A stretch of DNA of 64,000 nt from Prochlorococcus sp. AG-409-J16 (GTDB lineage Bacteria; Cyanobacteriota; Cyanobacteriia; PCC-6307; Cyanobiaceae). Position numbers and translations under genes: made by a program. Of the stretch, positions 8,467-18,803 are shown piece by piece. The first letter of the stretch is position 1, and each line of letters starts with the position of its first letter. Where the stretch lies: assembly GCA_003215655.1 (NCBI GenBank), contig QCKB01000002.1:1-64000 (forward strand), given 5' to 3'. Under the pieces are notes generated by a model. The model searched no databases and had not been told where the DNA came from. It saw only the letters and a list, made by a program, of their open reading frames with translations.

Positions 8467-10947
8467 ATGGCCAAGGAGCGCCTGCAACCTATCTCTCTGC
8501 ATCAGGAAATGCAGCGTTCCTATCTCGAGTACGCAATGAGCGTAATCGTGGGTCGTGCTCTACCAGACGTAAGAGATGGACTTAAGCCTGTTCAGAGAAG
8601 AATATTATTTGCAATGCATGAATTAGGTCTTTCACCTGATAGACCTTATAGAAAATGTGCACGTGTAGTAGGAGATGTTTTAGGTAAATATCATCCACAT
8701 GGTGATCAAGCTGTTTACGACGCATTAGTACGACTAGTTCAAACGTTTGCTAGTCGATATCCAGTTTTGGATGGTCATGGAAACTTTGGATCTGTAGATG
8801 ACGATCCACCAGCGGCAATGAGATATACAGAAACTCGATTATCTCCTATTTCATTTCAAGCAATGTTGAGTGAATTAGGAGAAAACACAGTTGACTTTGT
8901 ACAAAATTTTGACGGGTCTCAACAAGAACCAACTGTTCTTCCTTCACAACTACCCTTTCTTTTATTAAATGGTTGCTCAGGAATTGCTGTAGGAATGGCT
9001 ACAAGCATTCCTCCTCACAATCTAGGAGAAATAGTTGACGGCTTAATAACACTTATTCGTAAACCAGATATAGATGATAGTAAATTATTGGAAATAATTC
9101 CTGGTCCAGATTTTCCCACAGGTGGAGAAATTCTTATAGGTACTGGAGTAAAAGAAACTTATTTAAAAGGTAGAGGAAGTATACCTATGAGAGGCGTTGC
9201 ACATATAGAAGAAACAAATCCTGGTAAAGGAAAACACAAAAGAAATGCAATAGTAGTTACCGAACTTCCATATCAAATAAGTAAAGCTGGCTGGATAGAA
9301 AAATTAGCAGACTATGTAAATGAAAGCAAGATAGGAGGTATTTCTGACATAAGAGATGAAAGTGATAGAGAAGGAATGAGAGTTGTTGTTGAATTAAGAA
9401 GAGATGCAGATCCACAGAAAGTTCTTAAAGATTTACATAACAAAACTTCTCTACAAAGTAATTATGGTGCGATTCTTTTAGCTCTAGTAAATGGTCAACC
9501 TCAACAACTATCGTTAAAACAATTATTAAGTGAATTTATAAACTTTAGAGAATTAACAATTATTAGAAGAACAAATTATATACTTGGAAAAACAAAAGAC
9601 AGACTAGAAATTGTCGAGGGTTTAATTAATGCATTAAAAGAACTTCAAAAAGTCATAAACCTTATACAAGAAGCTTCCGATGCTTCAGGAGCTAAAGCTA
9701 AACTTATGGTTCAATTAAATGTAACTGAAAAACAAGCGGATGCTATCTTATCAATGCCACTTAGAAGATTAACAGGCTTAGAACAAGAAAGTCTTCGCAA
9801 AGAATTAGAAGATTTAAAATTGAAGAAAAAAGATCTGGAAATTCTTCTTAAAGATAGAAATATATTACTAAATTCACTAATCAAAGAACTTAAAACACTG
9901 AAAAAAGTTTATGGCAATCCTAGGCGAACGAAGTTAATAGAAGGTGGTGATGAATTGATGGCAGAAAAAGCCGCAAATCAAAGGCCTAATGCTGAACTGC
10001 AACGTAAACAAGCATTAGCAGGACTTCAAAAGGATGGAAGGTTATTAATACAAGAAGATTTACAAGTGAAAATAATTAGTCCTCAATTACTTGGAAGATT
10101 GCATTTAAATGAAGAGAGTGCAATTGGAGATGAAGCTGCTCCTGCGATAATATCTATACCGATTCAGAAAAAACCTAAAATTATTGCAATAACTGATAGT
10201 GGAAAAATTGCCTTAGTAAAATGGGAATTTGCAGGACAAAATCCAGGCTCTATAGAAAAATTCCTACCAACTGTATTAGAAGGAGAAAAAATAATCAAAC
10301 TCATAGAAATTAAAAATAGAAAAGAAGAAAGCCTTGGTCTTCTTAGTAGTGATGGAAGATTTAAAAGACTACCAATAGAAGATGTATTAGAACTATCTGG
10401 GAGGGCGGCTACGATCCTCAAACTAAAAGATGGAGTGATTTTAAAATCAGCAATGATCTGTGAAGAAGATGGAGAAGTTATAATAGTAAGCAATATAGGT
10501 AGATTATTAAAATTAAAAGTCGAAAAAAGCACGCTACCTATTATGGGAAAACTTGCACAAGGACCAATAACAATGAAATTATTTCCTTCTGAAAAAATAA
10601 TAGGTGCGATATCAATTCCAAAAAACAATACAGGTACATTTTTAGTTGGTTCATCTAAAGGATGTATCAAAAGAATTCCAGTTGGATTATTAAAATTAAA
10701 CAGTAGATGTTGCATGGGCCAAATGTCTGGCTTAATAAAGGAATCTAAAAAACAAACTGATGAAATTATTGATATTTCTAGAGGAGATAAATTAGTAGGA
10801 TTAGTTAGTTACAATAATAATTATGGAAGATTGAATCCGGATCTTATTGAAATCAGCAATCTTGACTATTCTAAAAACCAAAGTGTTAAATTAAATGGGA
10901 GTGATAAGTTGAAAAAAATAATAGACTTATTATATGAAGAAGATTAG
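8467..10947 (+). CDS. gyrA: Type IIA topoisomerase subunit A (GyrA/ParC family)
   Basis: The DNA-cutting subunit of gyrase or topoisomerase IV, 826 residues. The N-terminus ([20 protein letters not shown]) and the catalytic tyrosine in [11 protein letters not shown] are canonical, as is the tower/coiled-coil region to about residue 500. The C-terminal part has beta-propeller-like blades (for example [15 protein letters not shown] and [14 protein letters not shown]), but I find no QRRGG(K/R)G GyrA box, the motif needed for DNA wrapping by true gyrase. The protein may therefore act as a ParC-type subunit or a divergent second GyrA. The gene is plus-strand left of the origin, opposite to the dnaN run, and is converging on purF with a 14-bp gap. 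Confidence 0.9.
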   Translation: MAKERLQPISLHQEMQRSYLEYAMSVIVGRALPDVRDGLKPVQRRILFAMHELGLSPDRPYRKCARVVGDVLGKYHPHGDQAVYDALVRLVQTFASRYPVLDGHGNFGSVDDDPPAAMRYTETRLSPISFQAMLSELGENTVDFVQNFDGSQQEPTVLPSQLPFLLLNGCSGIAVGMATSIPPHNLGEIVDGLITLIRKPDIDDSKLLEIIPGPDFPTGGEILIGTGVKETYLKGRGSIPMRGVAHIEETNPGKGKHKRNAIVVTELPYQISKAGWIEKLADYVNESKIGGISDIRDESDREGMRVVVELRRDADPQKVLKDLHNKTSLQSNYGAILLALVNGQPQQLSLKQLLSEFINFRELTIIRRTNYILGKTKDRLEIVEGLINALKELQKVINLIQEASDASGAKAKLMVQLNVTEKQADAILSMPLRRLTGLEQESLRKELEDLKLKKKDLEILLKDRNILLNSLIKELKTLKKVYGNPRRTKLIEGGDELMAEKAANQRPNAELQRKQALAGLQKDGRLLIQEDLQVKIISPQLLGRLHLNEESAIGDEAAPAIISIPIQKKPKIIAITDSGKIALVKWEFAGQNPGSIEKFLPTVLEGEKIIKLIEIKNRKEESLGLLSSDGRFKRLPIEDVLELSGRAATILKLKDGVILKSAMICEEDGEVIIVSNIGRLLKLKVEKSTLPIMGKLAQGPITMKLFPSEKIIGAISIPKNNTGTFLVGSSKGCIKRIPVGLLKLNSRCCMGQMSGLIKESKKQTDEIIDISRGDKLVGLVSYNNNYGRLNPDLIEISNLDYSKNQSVKLNGSDKLKKIIDLLYEED

Positions 10948-10961
10948 ACTTGATCAAAATT

Positions 10962-12419
10962 TTAAGATAAACAATTTGATTCTACCCAATCAAGATATTC
11001 AGAATTAACAGAGCCAGTTACATACTCTCCTGTAAAACAACACATATCTAAGTCTTTGACTTCAGAATTCTGAATTATTGCTTTCTTAAGATCATCAACT
11101 TCTTGATATATCATATTATCGATAGATAAAACAGATGCAACCTCTGAATTAGTTCTATTATGAGCTATTAATTCTCTTCTACTAGGCATATTAATACCAT
11201 ATACATGAGGATAACGAACTGGTGGAGCCGCAGAAGTAAAAGTGACTTCATTGGCACCTGCATCTCGTGCCATATGTACAATTTGCTTAGAAGTAGTTCC
11301 TCTAACAACTGAGTCATCAACAATTAAAACATTTTTACCCTTAAATTCTGTTCCCATTGCATTTAACTTCTGACGCACAGATTTCTTTCGTTGAGCTTGA
11401 CCAGGCATGATAAATGTTCTACCAACATATCTATTCTTAAAAAAACCTTCTCTATATTCAATACCCAACTGCCTTGCAACTTGCATGGCTGCTGGTCTAG
11501 AAGAGTCTGGGATAGGCATAACAACATCAATATCTCCACTTGTAATATTATTAGCTATTGTTTTAGCTAAATAATCTCCCATTCTAAGTCTTGCCTCGTA
11601 AACTGAAATACCATTCATAATAGAATCTGGTCTGGCTAAATACACATATTCAAAAGAACAAGGGTACAATCTTGGATTAGAAGCACACTGATGTGAAAAC
11701 AATTCTCCTTCTGTTGTAATAAATATTGCTTCTCCTGGATCAACATCTCTAACTATTTCATAATCACCATTTTCTAAAACTAGAGACTCACTTGCAACCA
11801 TCCATTCCTTCTTACCTTTTGAATTAAGTCTTCGTCCTAAAACTAACGGTCTTATACCAAATGGATCTCTAAAAGCTAATAATCCATGACTCGCTAGCAT
11901 TGCTACTGCAGAATAAGAGCCCTTAACTCGAGAGTGAACTGCTTTAACTGCTGAGAAAATCTGATGAGTGGTAAGTTCACTTCCACTCACTTGGGCTTGT
12001 AATTCTGTAGCTAAAATATTCAATAACATTTCTGTATCACTTGTAGAATTTGTATGCCTTCGATCTTTTTTAAATAACTCTTGCTCTAATTCTCTTGTGT
12101 TAATTAAATTACCATTATGAATCAGGATAATTCCATATGGAGCATTGACATAAAAAGGCTGAGCCTCGTCTTCCCTTTCAGCAGCACCTTGCGTAGCATA
12201 TCTAACATGCCCAACCCCAATATTTCCTGATAAAGTTCGCATATTGCGTGTTCTATATGCTTCTCTAACCTGTCCCTTTGACTTATGTATATGAAAGACA
12301 TTACCTTCCATTGTTGCTATGCCTGTTGAATCCTGACCTCTATGCTGAAGTAGGAGCAAACTATCGTAAATCTGCTGGTTAACCTGCTGTGTTGATACGA
12401 TACCTACTATCCCACACAT
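10962..12419 (-). CDS. purF: Amidophosphoribosyltransferase
   Basis: PurF makes phosphoribosylamine from PRPP and glutamine, the committed step of purine synthesis. The N-terminal Ntn glutaminase begins MCGIVGIVS, with Cys2 as nucleophile and the LQHRGQDSTG loop. The C-terminal PRTase domain carries the PRPP loop VLIVDDSVVRGTTSKQIV. Cysteines in the C-terminal half (for example near CCFTGEY) suggest an Fe-S type enzyme like that of Bacillus. The length of 485 is normal. It follows purL by 43 bp, so dnaN-PRC-purL-purF is likely one transcription unit moving with the replication fork. Confidence 0.97.
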   Translation of the reverse strand: MCGIVGIVSTQQVNQQIYDSLLLLQHRGQDSTGIATMEGNVFHIHKSKGQVREAYRTRNMRTLSGNIGVGHVRYATQGAAEREDEAQPFYVNAPYGIILIHNGNLINTRELEQELFKKDRRHTNSTSDTEMLLNILATELQAQVSGSELTTHQIFSAVKAVHSRVKGSYSAVAMLASHGLLAFRDPFGIRPLVLGRRLNSKGKKEWMVASESLVLENGDYEIVRDVDPGEAIFITTEGELFSHQCASNPRLYPCSFEYVYLARPDSIMNGISVYEARLRMGDYLAKTIANNITSGDIDVVMPIPDSSRPAAMQVARQLGIEYREGFFKNRYVGRTFIMPGQAQRKKSVRQKLNAMGTEFKGKNVLIVDDSVVRGTTSKQIVHMARDAGANEVTFTSAAPPVRYPHVYGINMPSRRELIAHNRTNSEVASVLSIDNMIYQEVDDLKKAIIQNSEVKDLDMCCFTGEYVTGSVNSEYLDWVESNCLS

Positions 12420-12462
12420 AGTGAAGAAATCTCCTACGTAATAGAATCTAGCAAACTTAAGA

Positions 12463-14823
12463 TCACAAAGATTTTACTCTTCTCGGGATTGAAGATTCAT
12501 AACTATCCTTTATTAAAGACAAAGACTCATCTAAAAGAACTTGATTATTATTAGAGATTCTTATTTGAGGTTCCTTAATGACAGAGCCCAAATGAGTAAT
12601 AGTAATAGGTTCTATTAATGATTCACTAATAAAGTTATCCCATTCAATGAATTTTTCGGATGAAACACTAACAATAATTCTGGATCCTCCTTCAGCAAAG
12701 AGAACCTTATCTATGCGTTGATTCTCTACAAACAAATTAATATCTACACCTAGACCAGAGTCAATTGAAGACTCAGAGAGTGCAACAGCTAAACCTCCAT
12801 CACTAATATCATGTGCTGATGATAATAATTTATTTTTAATCAAATTTAATAAAAAAGATTGTAATTTCTTTTCAATATTTAAATCTATTAACGGTGGTCT
12901 GCCGGTCTGTAAACCGTGTATTACTTCTAAATAACTACTTGCTGATAAAGTTAGATATTGATCATCTGATTGAAATTTAGGTGCTATTAAATATATTGAA
13001 TCTCTTTCATTTTTCCAGGATAAAGAACATATTTGTTCCAAATTATCGATTAATCCCACCATACCAATAACTGGTGTTGGATGGATAGGCTGTATCTTGC
13101 CTTCTGAATCTCTAGTTTCATTATATAAGGAAACATTTCCTCCTGTTACCGGTGTAGATAAGACATTGCATGCTTCCGAAATACCTTGACAAGCTGAGGC
13201 CAATTGCCAATAACCTTTATCTGTTTCTGGTGAAGGAAAATTTAAATTATCTGTTACAGCTAATGGTTGAGCTCCAACACAAACTAAGTTTCTAGAGGCT
13301 TCAGCTACTGAAGCAATTGATCCTCTTAACGGGTCAAGTGATACCCATCTATTTTGACAGTCTACAACTGCTGCTATTCCTTTATTAGATTTTGAATAAG
13401 AATAATTATTCTGTGATCTTAATCGAATAACAGCAGCATCTGCTTTTCCAGGAAGAATAACTGTATTGGACTGAATCTGATGATCATATTGACTATATAT
13501 CCAGCGCTTAGATGCAATTGTAGGGTCATCGAGTAATTTAATTAATATTTGATTCCAATTTAAAAATTGATCCTTGTATTGACCTGATAAACATTGAATT
13601 CCAGATTTCTGAATATTAGGCAATAAATTTTCATTCCATTTCCAATGGTCTTCTATATCTTGCGGAGGATCACTTATTAATTTATGTTTATCTATAGGGG
13701 TATCATCAGCTAATGCGCTTGCTGGAAGATCTGCAACAATTTCATTATTTTGTATAACTCTAACTATATTCTCTCTTAAAACTTTTCCGACAACAGAAGC
13801 TTGTAATCCCCATTTTCTAAAACTATCCATTACAGATTCTTCTTTACCAGGCTTGACAACAAATAACATTCTCTCTTGTGATTCAGATAATAAAAACTCA
13901 TATGGTGTCATTCCCTTTTCTCTAGCTGGTACTAAATCAAGATTTAGCTCTATTCCAACACCCCCTTTAGAAGCCATTTCAGAAGTACTACATGTCAAAC
14001 CTGCTGCACCCATATCTTGAGCAGCTACAACATTTCCAATTTTAAAAACATCTAAGCAAGCTTCTATTAAACCCTTCTCTAAAAAAGGATCTCCAACCTG
14101 AACAGCAGGTCGATCATCTAAGGAGCTATTTGTTAATTCAGAACTAGCAAAACTAGCTCCACCCATACCATCTCTTCCAGTAGTACTCCCTACATAGATA
14201 ACTGGATATCCAATACCTTTAGCTCCTGAACAAACAATATCTTTAGTTTCAAGTAAACCTAATGCCATAGCATTTACCAAAGGATTACCTGAGTAGCTTG
14301 AGTCAAAAGAAACTTCACCTCCTACTGTTGGTACACCAACGCAATTTCCATAATGTGAAATACCTGATACCACACCTTCTAAAAGGCCAATATTTTTTTC
14401 ATCTTCTAAAGGTCCAAATCTAAGAGAATTTAAAATAGCTATTGGTCTTGCACCCATAGTAAAGATATCTCTAAGAATGCCACCAACACCAGTAGCAGCT
14501 CCTTGAAAAGGCTCAATAGCAGATGGATGATTATGACTTTCTATTTTAAAAGCTAAATTAAGACCATCTCCAAGATCAACAACACCTGCATTTTCACCTG
14601 GACCAACTAAAATTCTTGGACCTGTAGTTGGGAATGATGTTAATAATTGCTTAGAGTTTCTATAACAACAGTGTTCTGACCACATAACACCAAACATACC
14701 CAATTCAGTGCGATTTGGCTTTCTATCTAGCCGTCTACAAATTTCTTTAAAATCTTCATTAGATAATCCTTCTTTCCTTAAAGCTTTTTGAATATCATAA
14801 TCTAATGAAATTGAGGATTGCAT
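12463..14823 (-). CDS. purL: Phosphoribosylformylglycinamidine synthase subunit PurL
   Basis: PurL is the ATP-dependent amidine-forming subunit of FGAM synthase; it works with separate PurQ and PurS. At 786 residues it is the small form, without the glutaminase domain. AIRS-family features are visible: [19 protein letters not shown], the Gly-rich [14 protein letters not shown]-type loop, and [16 protein letters not shown] in the second half, the two repeated halves of the fold. The start [15 protein letters not shown] matches the usual N-terminal helix. It begins 6 bp after the PRC-barrel gene stop, in the conserved dnaN-PRC-purL-purF order. Confidence 0.97.
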   Translation of the reverse strand: MQSSISLDYDIQKALRKEGLSNEDFKEICRRLDRKPNRTELGMFGVMWSEHCCYRNSKQLLTSFPTTGPRILVGPGENAGVVDLGDGLNLAFKIESHNHPSAIEPFQGAATGVGGILRDIFTMGARPIAILNSLRFGPLEDEKNIGLLEGVVSGISHYGNCVGVPTVGGEVSFDSSYSGNPLVNAMALGLLETKDIVCSGAKGIGYPVIYVGSTTGRDGMGGASFASSELTNSSLDDRPAVQVGDPFLEKGLIEACLDVFKIGNVVAAQDMGAAGLTCSTSEMASKGGVGIELNLDLVPAREKGMTPYEFLLSESQERMLFVVKPGKEESVMDSFRKWGLQASVVGKVLRENIVRVIQNNEIVADLPASALADDTPIDKHKLISDPPQDIEDHWKWNENLLPNIQKSGIQCLSGQYKDQFLNWNQILIKLLDDPTIASKRWIYSQYDHQIQSNTVILPGKADAAVIRLRSQNNYSYSKSNKGIAAVVDCQNRWVSLDPLRGSIASVAEASRNLVCVGAQPLAVTDNLNFPSPETDKGYWQLASACQGISEACNVLSTPVTGGNVSLYNETRDSEGKIQPIHPTPVIGMVGLIDNLEQICSLSWKNERDSIYLIAPKFQSDDQYLTLSASSYLEVIHGLQTGRPPLIDLNIEKKLQSFLLNLIKNKLLSSAHDISDGGLAVALSESSIDSGLGVDINLFVENQRIDKVLFAEGGSRIIVSVSSEKFIEWDNFISESLIEPITITHLGSVIKEPQIRISNNNQVLLDESLSLIKDSYESSIPRRVKSL

Positions 14824-14829
14824 AATGAA

Positions 14830-15561
14830 TTAAACCCATGGATCTTCTTCATTGTCGATTCTATCGGACGATGAAGAACGATAATCATCATTAGAATCAA
14901 TCCATCCATCAAAATCATTAAATCTTGAATATTCTTCATTTCGAATTTGATCCCAGGTCTTTTCTTCTAGCCAACCTTCTAATTTATTAGAAGCTTTATC
15001 TGTTATATCAGATAATTGATCTTTTAAAGAACGAGAATGTCTGATTAGCTCTTCACGAATACTAGAACGAACTAAAGGAAGCTCATCTAGCGTTTTTAGA
15101 TTTGTGCAAACTACTCCTGGTTGTTGATCAATAATTTTTTCTATCTGAAGGCTCCATCTACTTGTTCCTGGAAGACGTGGATCGGTTCTAGAAACTAAAT
15201 AATTAAAAATTTTTCCTGTATAAAAATCAAAATAAATATCTACTATTGTGCCAATTTTTAAATCATCTATACTAATTAAAGAAGCATCAATAAGAGTAGG
15301 TAGCCTTTCAAGAGTTGCTTGATCCGAAATTACAGGTTCACCTTTTACAAATATCTCTCCATTAATTATTCTTCGACATTGATTTAAAGACCAAACGGAT
15401 CTTGATAATTTTAAGGAAGAAGGTTTAGTTGCCCAGCCTAATAATCTGTGCACAGGAGGATGCATCCAGGGTATAACACCTTTACCATGATCTAATCCTT
15501 GTTGACACCTGACTCGATGCTTTAAAAGTTCGCTTAAAAGTAATTTAGATGGGAGGTTCAA
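14830..15561 (-). CDS. PRC-barrel domain protein, conserved next to dnaN
   Basis: A 243-residue cytosolic protein of unknown function. Residues about 25-170 look like two PRC-barrel-type beta domains (patterns ILSLDQCRRIINGEIFVKG-like, then IGTIVDIYFDFYTGKIFNYLVSR), a fold found in the RimM C-terminal domain and photosynthetic reaction-centre subunit H. The C-terminal 60 residues are acidic and Ser/Asp-rich, probably disordered. It sits 3 bp after dnaN and 6 bp before purL. The position is conserved in marine picocyanobacteria; the role is not known to me. Confidence 0.75.
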   Translation of the reverse strand: MNLPSKLLLSELLKHRVRCQQGLDHGKGVIPWMHPPVHRLLGWATKPSSLKLSRSVWSLNQCRRIINGEIFVKGEPVISDQATLERLPTLIDASLISIDDLKIGTIVDIYFDFYTGKIFNYLVSRTDPRLPGTSRWSLQIEKIIDQQPGVVCTNLKTLDELPLVRSSIREELIRHSRSLKDQLSDITDKASNKLEGWLEEKTWDQIRNEEYSRFNDFDGWIDSNDDYRSSSSDRIDNEEDPWV

Positions 15562-15564
15562 AAC

Positions 15565-16710
15565 TTAAGTTCTTATCTGTACAGGCATTATTAAATATTT
15601 GAATAATTGACTTTGATCAATTGGTGTAATAATAGCAGGAGTTGTTGGTCCATTTGCTAGTATATTTACTGAATCAGAATTAATGGACTTAAGACCTTCT
15701 ATTAAATAACGTACATTAAAAGCTATTTGAATATTTTCCCCTTCTATATTAGAAGATAGAGTTTCTTTACCAGTTCCAACATCCTGAGCGTCTACTGATA
15801 TATTTATTTTTTCATTATTTTGATCATCTGTTGTTATTTTAATAACATTGTTATGTTGATCAGCTAAAACTGCAACACGTTCTAAAGCTGAAATAAAATC
15901 TTTTCTATTTAAACAAATCTTTCTATTAAAATCTTCTGGTATCAATTGTCCGTAATTTGGATATGTACCTTCTAAAGTCCTGGTTGTTACTATTTGATTC
16001 TCGGATAAAAATATTACTTGTCCTTTATCACAGAAGAGAGTTATAGATTCATTTGATTGGATATTATTTAAAAGTCTCTCTAACTCTCTTAAAGAACGAG
16101 AAGGTAAAGTTACAGAAAAATTATTATCATTTTCTTCATCATCAAAAGGGTTATTTAATTTTAAGATTGCTAATCTGTGACCATCTGTAGCTGCTGCTTC
16201 AAGACATCCTGAATCACAAGAAAGATGGACCCCTGTTAATATTTGTTTTGAATCATCTGAACTACTAGCAAACAATGTTCCTCTTATTGCATTTGCAAAA
16301 ATATTACTTTTAATTTTAATAGATTTATCTGTTTCGACTAAAGGCAACTCTGGAAAATCATCTGCTGACATACCTCTCATCTGATAATTGCCATTTAAAC
16401 TATTAATATCAACACTTTGAGAGTTTTCATCAATATCTAAAGTAATAGAAGAATCAGTAGAAAATTTAGATATAATTTCACCAAAAAGACGTGCAGGAAC
16501 GGTTATTGCACCACTTTTTTCTACAGAAGCTTTAAAAGAAGTTTGAATTCCTAAATTTAAATCAAAACCTGTCAGGCTTAAACGATCTGTTCCTTCGTCT
16601 GCTGTCATAAGCACATTTGCTAGTACAGGATGAGTCGGTCGTGCAGAAACGGCTCTAGTTACTAGCTGCAGAGCATTATTAAGTTCGATTTGAGAACAGA
16701 CCAGTTTCAT
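15565..16710 (-). CDS. dnaN: DNA polymerase III beta sliding clamp
   Basis: The beta clamp encircles DNA and tethers the replicative polymerase. The 381-residue product begins MKLVCSQIELNNALQLVTRA, and the three-domain pattern is clear, with FPELPLVE after the first domain, LTGVHLSCDSGCLEAAATDGHRLA in the second and IDQSQLFKYLIMPVQIRT at the end (the conserved M-P-x-R/Q tail). An upstream in-frame start at 16728 would add six residues not matching the family, so ATG 16710 is chosen. It lies directly beside the putative origin, as in other picocyanobacteria where dnaN is numbered gene 1. Confidence 0.97.
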   Translation of the reverse strand: MKLVCSQIELNNALQLVTRAVSARPTHPVLANVLMTADEGTDRLSLTGFDLNLGIQTSFKASVEKSGAITVPARLFGEIISKFSTDSSITLDIDENSQSVDINSLNGNYQMRGMSADDFPELPLVETDKSIKIKSNIFANAIRGTLFASSSDDSKQILTGVHLSCDSGCLEAAATDGHRLAILKLNNPFDDEENDNNFSVTLPSRSLRELERLLNNIQSNESITLFCDKGQVIFLSENQIVTTRTLEGTYPNYGQLIPEDFNRKICLNRKDFISALERVAVLADQHNNVIKITTDDQNNEKINISVDAQDVGTGKETLSSNIEGENIQIAFNVRYLIEGLKSINSDSVNILANGPTTPAIITPIDQSQLFKYLIMPVQIRT

Positions 16711-17080
16711 TTTTAAAACCCAAAACAAATAAAATTTGAATTAAACCTATTTTTCACAACCTTCCAAAGAATGCAACCATTTTTCTTCTTTTGTATTTTA
16801 TTCAATATTTTCTACTATTCAAATAATTAATTTAAATAAAATAGTAGTAGTAGGACCTGAGGAAACAGTGGAAAACTATTAAAACCTTGTCATAGCCTCA
16901 TTTTTTTATTCATATGACTGTGGAAAAATTTTTCTTTTTGGGGAGTTAGATTACGTTTTAGAGTACTTTTGTTTTTTTTTCTTCTTTTTCAATAGTTTTA
17001 AGATTGTATTTTGGGAGAATCCACAGAAAAATCCACGGGTTTTCAACAGACGTTTGTGACAGGTATTTGATTGGTTCTTT
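16711..17080. other. Putative chromosomal replication origin region (oriC)
   Basis: The 370-bp gap between dnaN and the 3' end of thrC is AT-rich and holds a cluster of DnaA-box-like 9-mers. On the minus strand TTTTCCACA is exact at 16919-16927 and has one mismatch at 16867-16875. On the plus strand TTTTTCACA lies at 16750-16758 and TTTTCAACA at 17040-17048. Two further CCAC cores lie near 17021 and 17032. An AT-only segment around 16818-16842, inside an 8-bp inverted repeat, could be the unwinding element. Gene order (dnaN adjacent) and the strand-composition switch agree. dnaA itself is not here, as is normal for this group. Confidence 0.75.
16812..16847. repeat. 8-bp inverted repeat with an AT-only loop in the origin region
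   Basis: CTACTATT (16812-16819) and AATAGTAG (16840-16847) are perfect inverted repeats around 20 bases, almost all A or T, and the right arm continues as a TAG trinucleotide run to about 16853. It could be the duplex-unwinding element of the origin or part of the dnaN promoter. Confidence 0.4.
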
Positions 17081-18187
17081 TTATAACCCTAAGATTTTTG
17101 ATATTTCTTTCATATCAGGATTGATTCCTGTATAAAACGATGCGTCATTATTTTTTATTGCACAATCAGGATCTTTGAGTCCATTACCAGTAAGAACACA
17201 AACAATAGTTGAATTTTCAGGAATATTATTTGAATATTTTAGAAGACCTGCAACAGAAGCGGCACTAGCTGGTTCACAAAATATTCCTTCTTCTTTTCCT
17301 AATCTTTTATATGCGGATATTATTTCATCATCAGTTACATAATCAAATGTACCATTACTTTCGGCCTTGGCTTTATAAGCTTTTTCTTTATTTACAGGAT
17401 TACCAATTCTTATCGCTGTAGCAATAGTTTTTGGTTCATCTATTATTTGATTATAAACTAAAGGCGCAGATCCTTTAGCTTGATAGCCCATTAATTTTGG
17501 TAGTTTTGTTGATTTTTTTGCTTCAAAGTATTCTTTAAAGCCCAACCAATATGCTGAAATATTTCCAGCATTACCCATAGGAATACAAAGCCAATCTGGT
17601 GCATTTCCAAGTTCATCAATAATTTCAAAGGCTGCTGTCTTTTGCCCTTGTAATCTATATGGGTTAACAGAATTAACTAAAGTCAATGGAAATTCTTTTG
17701 ACATTTTTTGAACCAATTCTAATGCTTTATCAAAGTTACCTTTAATAGCAATAATTTCAGCTCCATATACTAATGCTTGCGCTAATTTACCTTGAGCTAC
17801 ATATCCATCTGGGATAAGAACAAATGCTCTCATATCGCCTCTACGTGCATAGGCAGCAGCTGAGGCTGATGTATTACCAGTACTAGCACATATTACAGCC
17901 TTACAACCATCTTCTTTGGCTTTACTAATTGCCATAGTCATTCCTCTATCTTTAAATGATCCTGTAGGGTTTAAACCATCATATTTTGCATATATTTTTA
18001 CACCTTTACCTATAGATTTTGATATTGACAATAATTCAATTAATGGTGTAGCTCCTTCCTTTAAAGTTATTATCGGAGTTTGAGAAGTTACAGGCAGCCA
18101 TTTCTTATAAGCTTCGATTAATCCTGGCCAGCCATTTTTACTTTCAGAGCCAGTGAATTTCCCAACAATGTTTTTTATAAAAGTCAT
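17081..18187 (-). CDS. thrC: Threonine synthase
   Basis: ThrC converts O-phosphohomoserine to threonine with pyridoxal phosphate. The PLP lysine is in [10 protein letters not shown] (about residue 77), followed by [14 protein letters not shown] and, later, the PLP-phosphate loop [14 protein letters not shown]; the [14 protein letters not shown] and [14 protein letters not shown] stretches are also typical. The length of 368 is that of the short bacterial class. It is the third gene of a minus-strand run after the ABC1 kinase and DUF1400 genes, 14 bp from the latter. On this side of the origin minus-strand genes run against the fork. Confidence 0.96.
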   Translation of the reverse strand: MTFIKNIVGKFTGSESKNGWPGLIEAYKKWLPVTSQTPIITLKEGATPLIELLSISKSIGKGVKIYAKYDGLNPTGSFKDRGMTMAISKAKEDGCKAVICASTGNTSASAAAYARRGDMRAFVLIPDGYVAQGKLAQALVYGAEIIAIKGNFDKALELVQKMSKEFPLTLVNSVNPYRLQGQKTAAFEIIDELGNAPDWLCIPMGNAGNISAYWLGFKEYFEAKKSTKLPKLMGYQAKGSAPLVYNQIIDEPKTIATAIRIGNPVNKEKAYKAKAESNGTFDYVTDDEIISAYKRLGKEEGIFCEPASAASVAGLLKYSNNIPENSTIVCVLTGNGLKDPDCAIKNNDASFYTGINPDMKEISKILGL

Positions 18188-18201
18188 TTGTATTCAATTG
18201 T

Positions 18202-18798
18202 TCATTTTATTTTATTAGGTTCTACCTTTTTGAGAGCTTCTAATGGTGATTTAGAGAAAAAGTTCACAACTTCACTAATTGATTCTACTTTATCTATTAC
18301 GCTCATTAAAGCAGGAGTATTAATTGCCATTGTTTGATTTGGGTATGCTTTTATAAAATTCAACATGGTTAAGTTACCTTCCCCTAAATATACACCTTTT
18401 ATTATTGCAGATCTAATTGCTGGAACAGCTACAGAACTCTTAGTAACTCTAATTGGATGGATAATTTTAGCTATTCTAGCTAGAAGAACTTCGCCAATTC
18501 TACTATTTAATAATCTACTAGTTAGTACAATAGGTAATTCATGTTCTTCGTTTAGGAAATCCGCAACTTCTTTTTCTCCTTGGTTTGAAATTTTTATTAT
18601 TTCATATAAAACGCCATCAGCTCTTTTTGTCTTTGCTAACTTTTCAAAATCTTCATAGTTAATTGATCTACTAAATGAACCATTTATTAGAGTTACAATT
18701 TCTGCAGCTTTGGCATTCGTTGTATTACTCATTAAGATTAGTGATATACCTAAAATGATTTTCAATAATAACTTATTTGATTTTTTAATAGATTTCAT
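18202..18798 (-). CDS. Exported DUF1400 family protein
   Basis: A 198-residue protein with a signal peptide (Lys-rich start, hydrophobic core about residues 10-24, probable cut after AKA near 31). The mature part matches the cyanobacterial DUF1400 domain by the opening pattern GSFSRSINYEDFEKLAKT and the helical remainder. In several cyanobacteria DUF1400 precedes an alpha/beta hydrolase domain; here the protein ends after DUF1400, so no catalytic triad is present. It lies 5 bp after the ABC1 kinase gene and 14 bp before thrC. Function unknown. Confidence 0.75.
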   Translation of the reverse strand: MKSIKKSNKLLLKIILGISLILMSNTTNAKAAEIVTLINGSFSRSINYEDFEKLAKTKRADGVLYEIIKISNQGEKEVADFLNEEHELPIVLTSRLLNSRIGEVLLARIAKIIHPIRVTKSSVAVPAIRSAIIKGVYLGEGNLTMLNFIKAYPNQTMAINTPALMSVIDKVESISEVVNFFSKSPLEALKKVEPNKIK

Positions 18799-18803
18799 AT
18801 GAG

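Noticed and set aside
10164-10715. Minus-strand 183-residue frame inside the topoisomerase gene
   Set aside because: Composition is that of antisense A-rich coding sequence; the plus-strand gene is certain.
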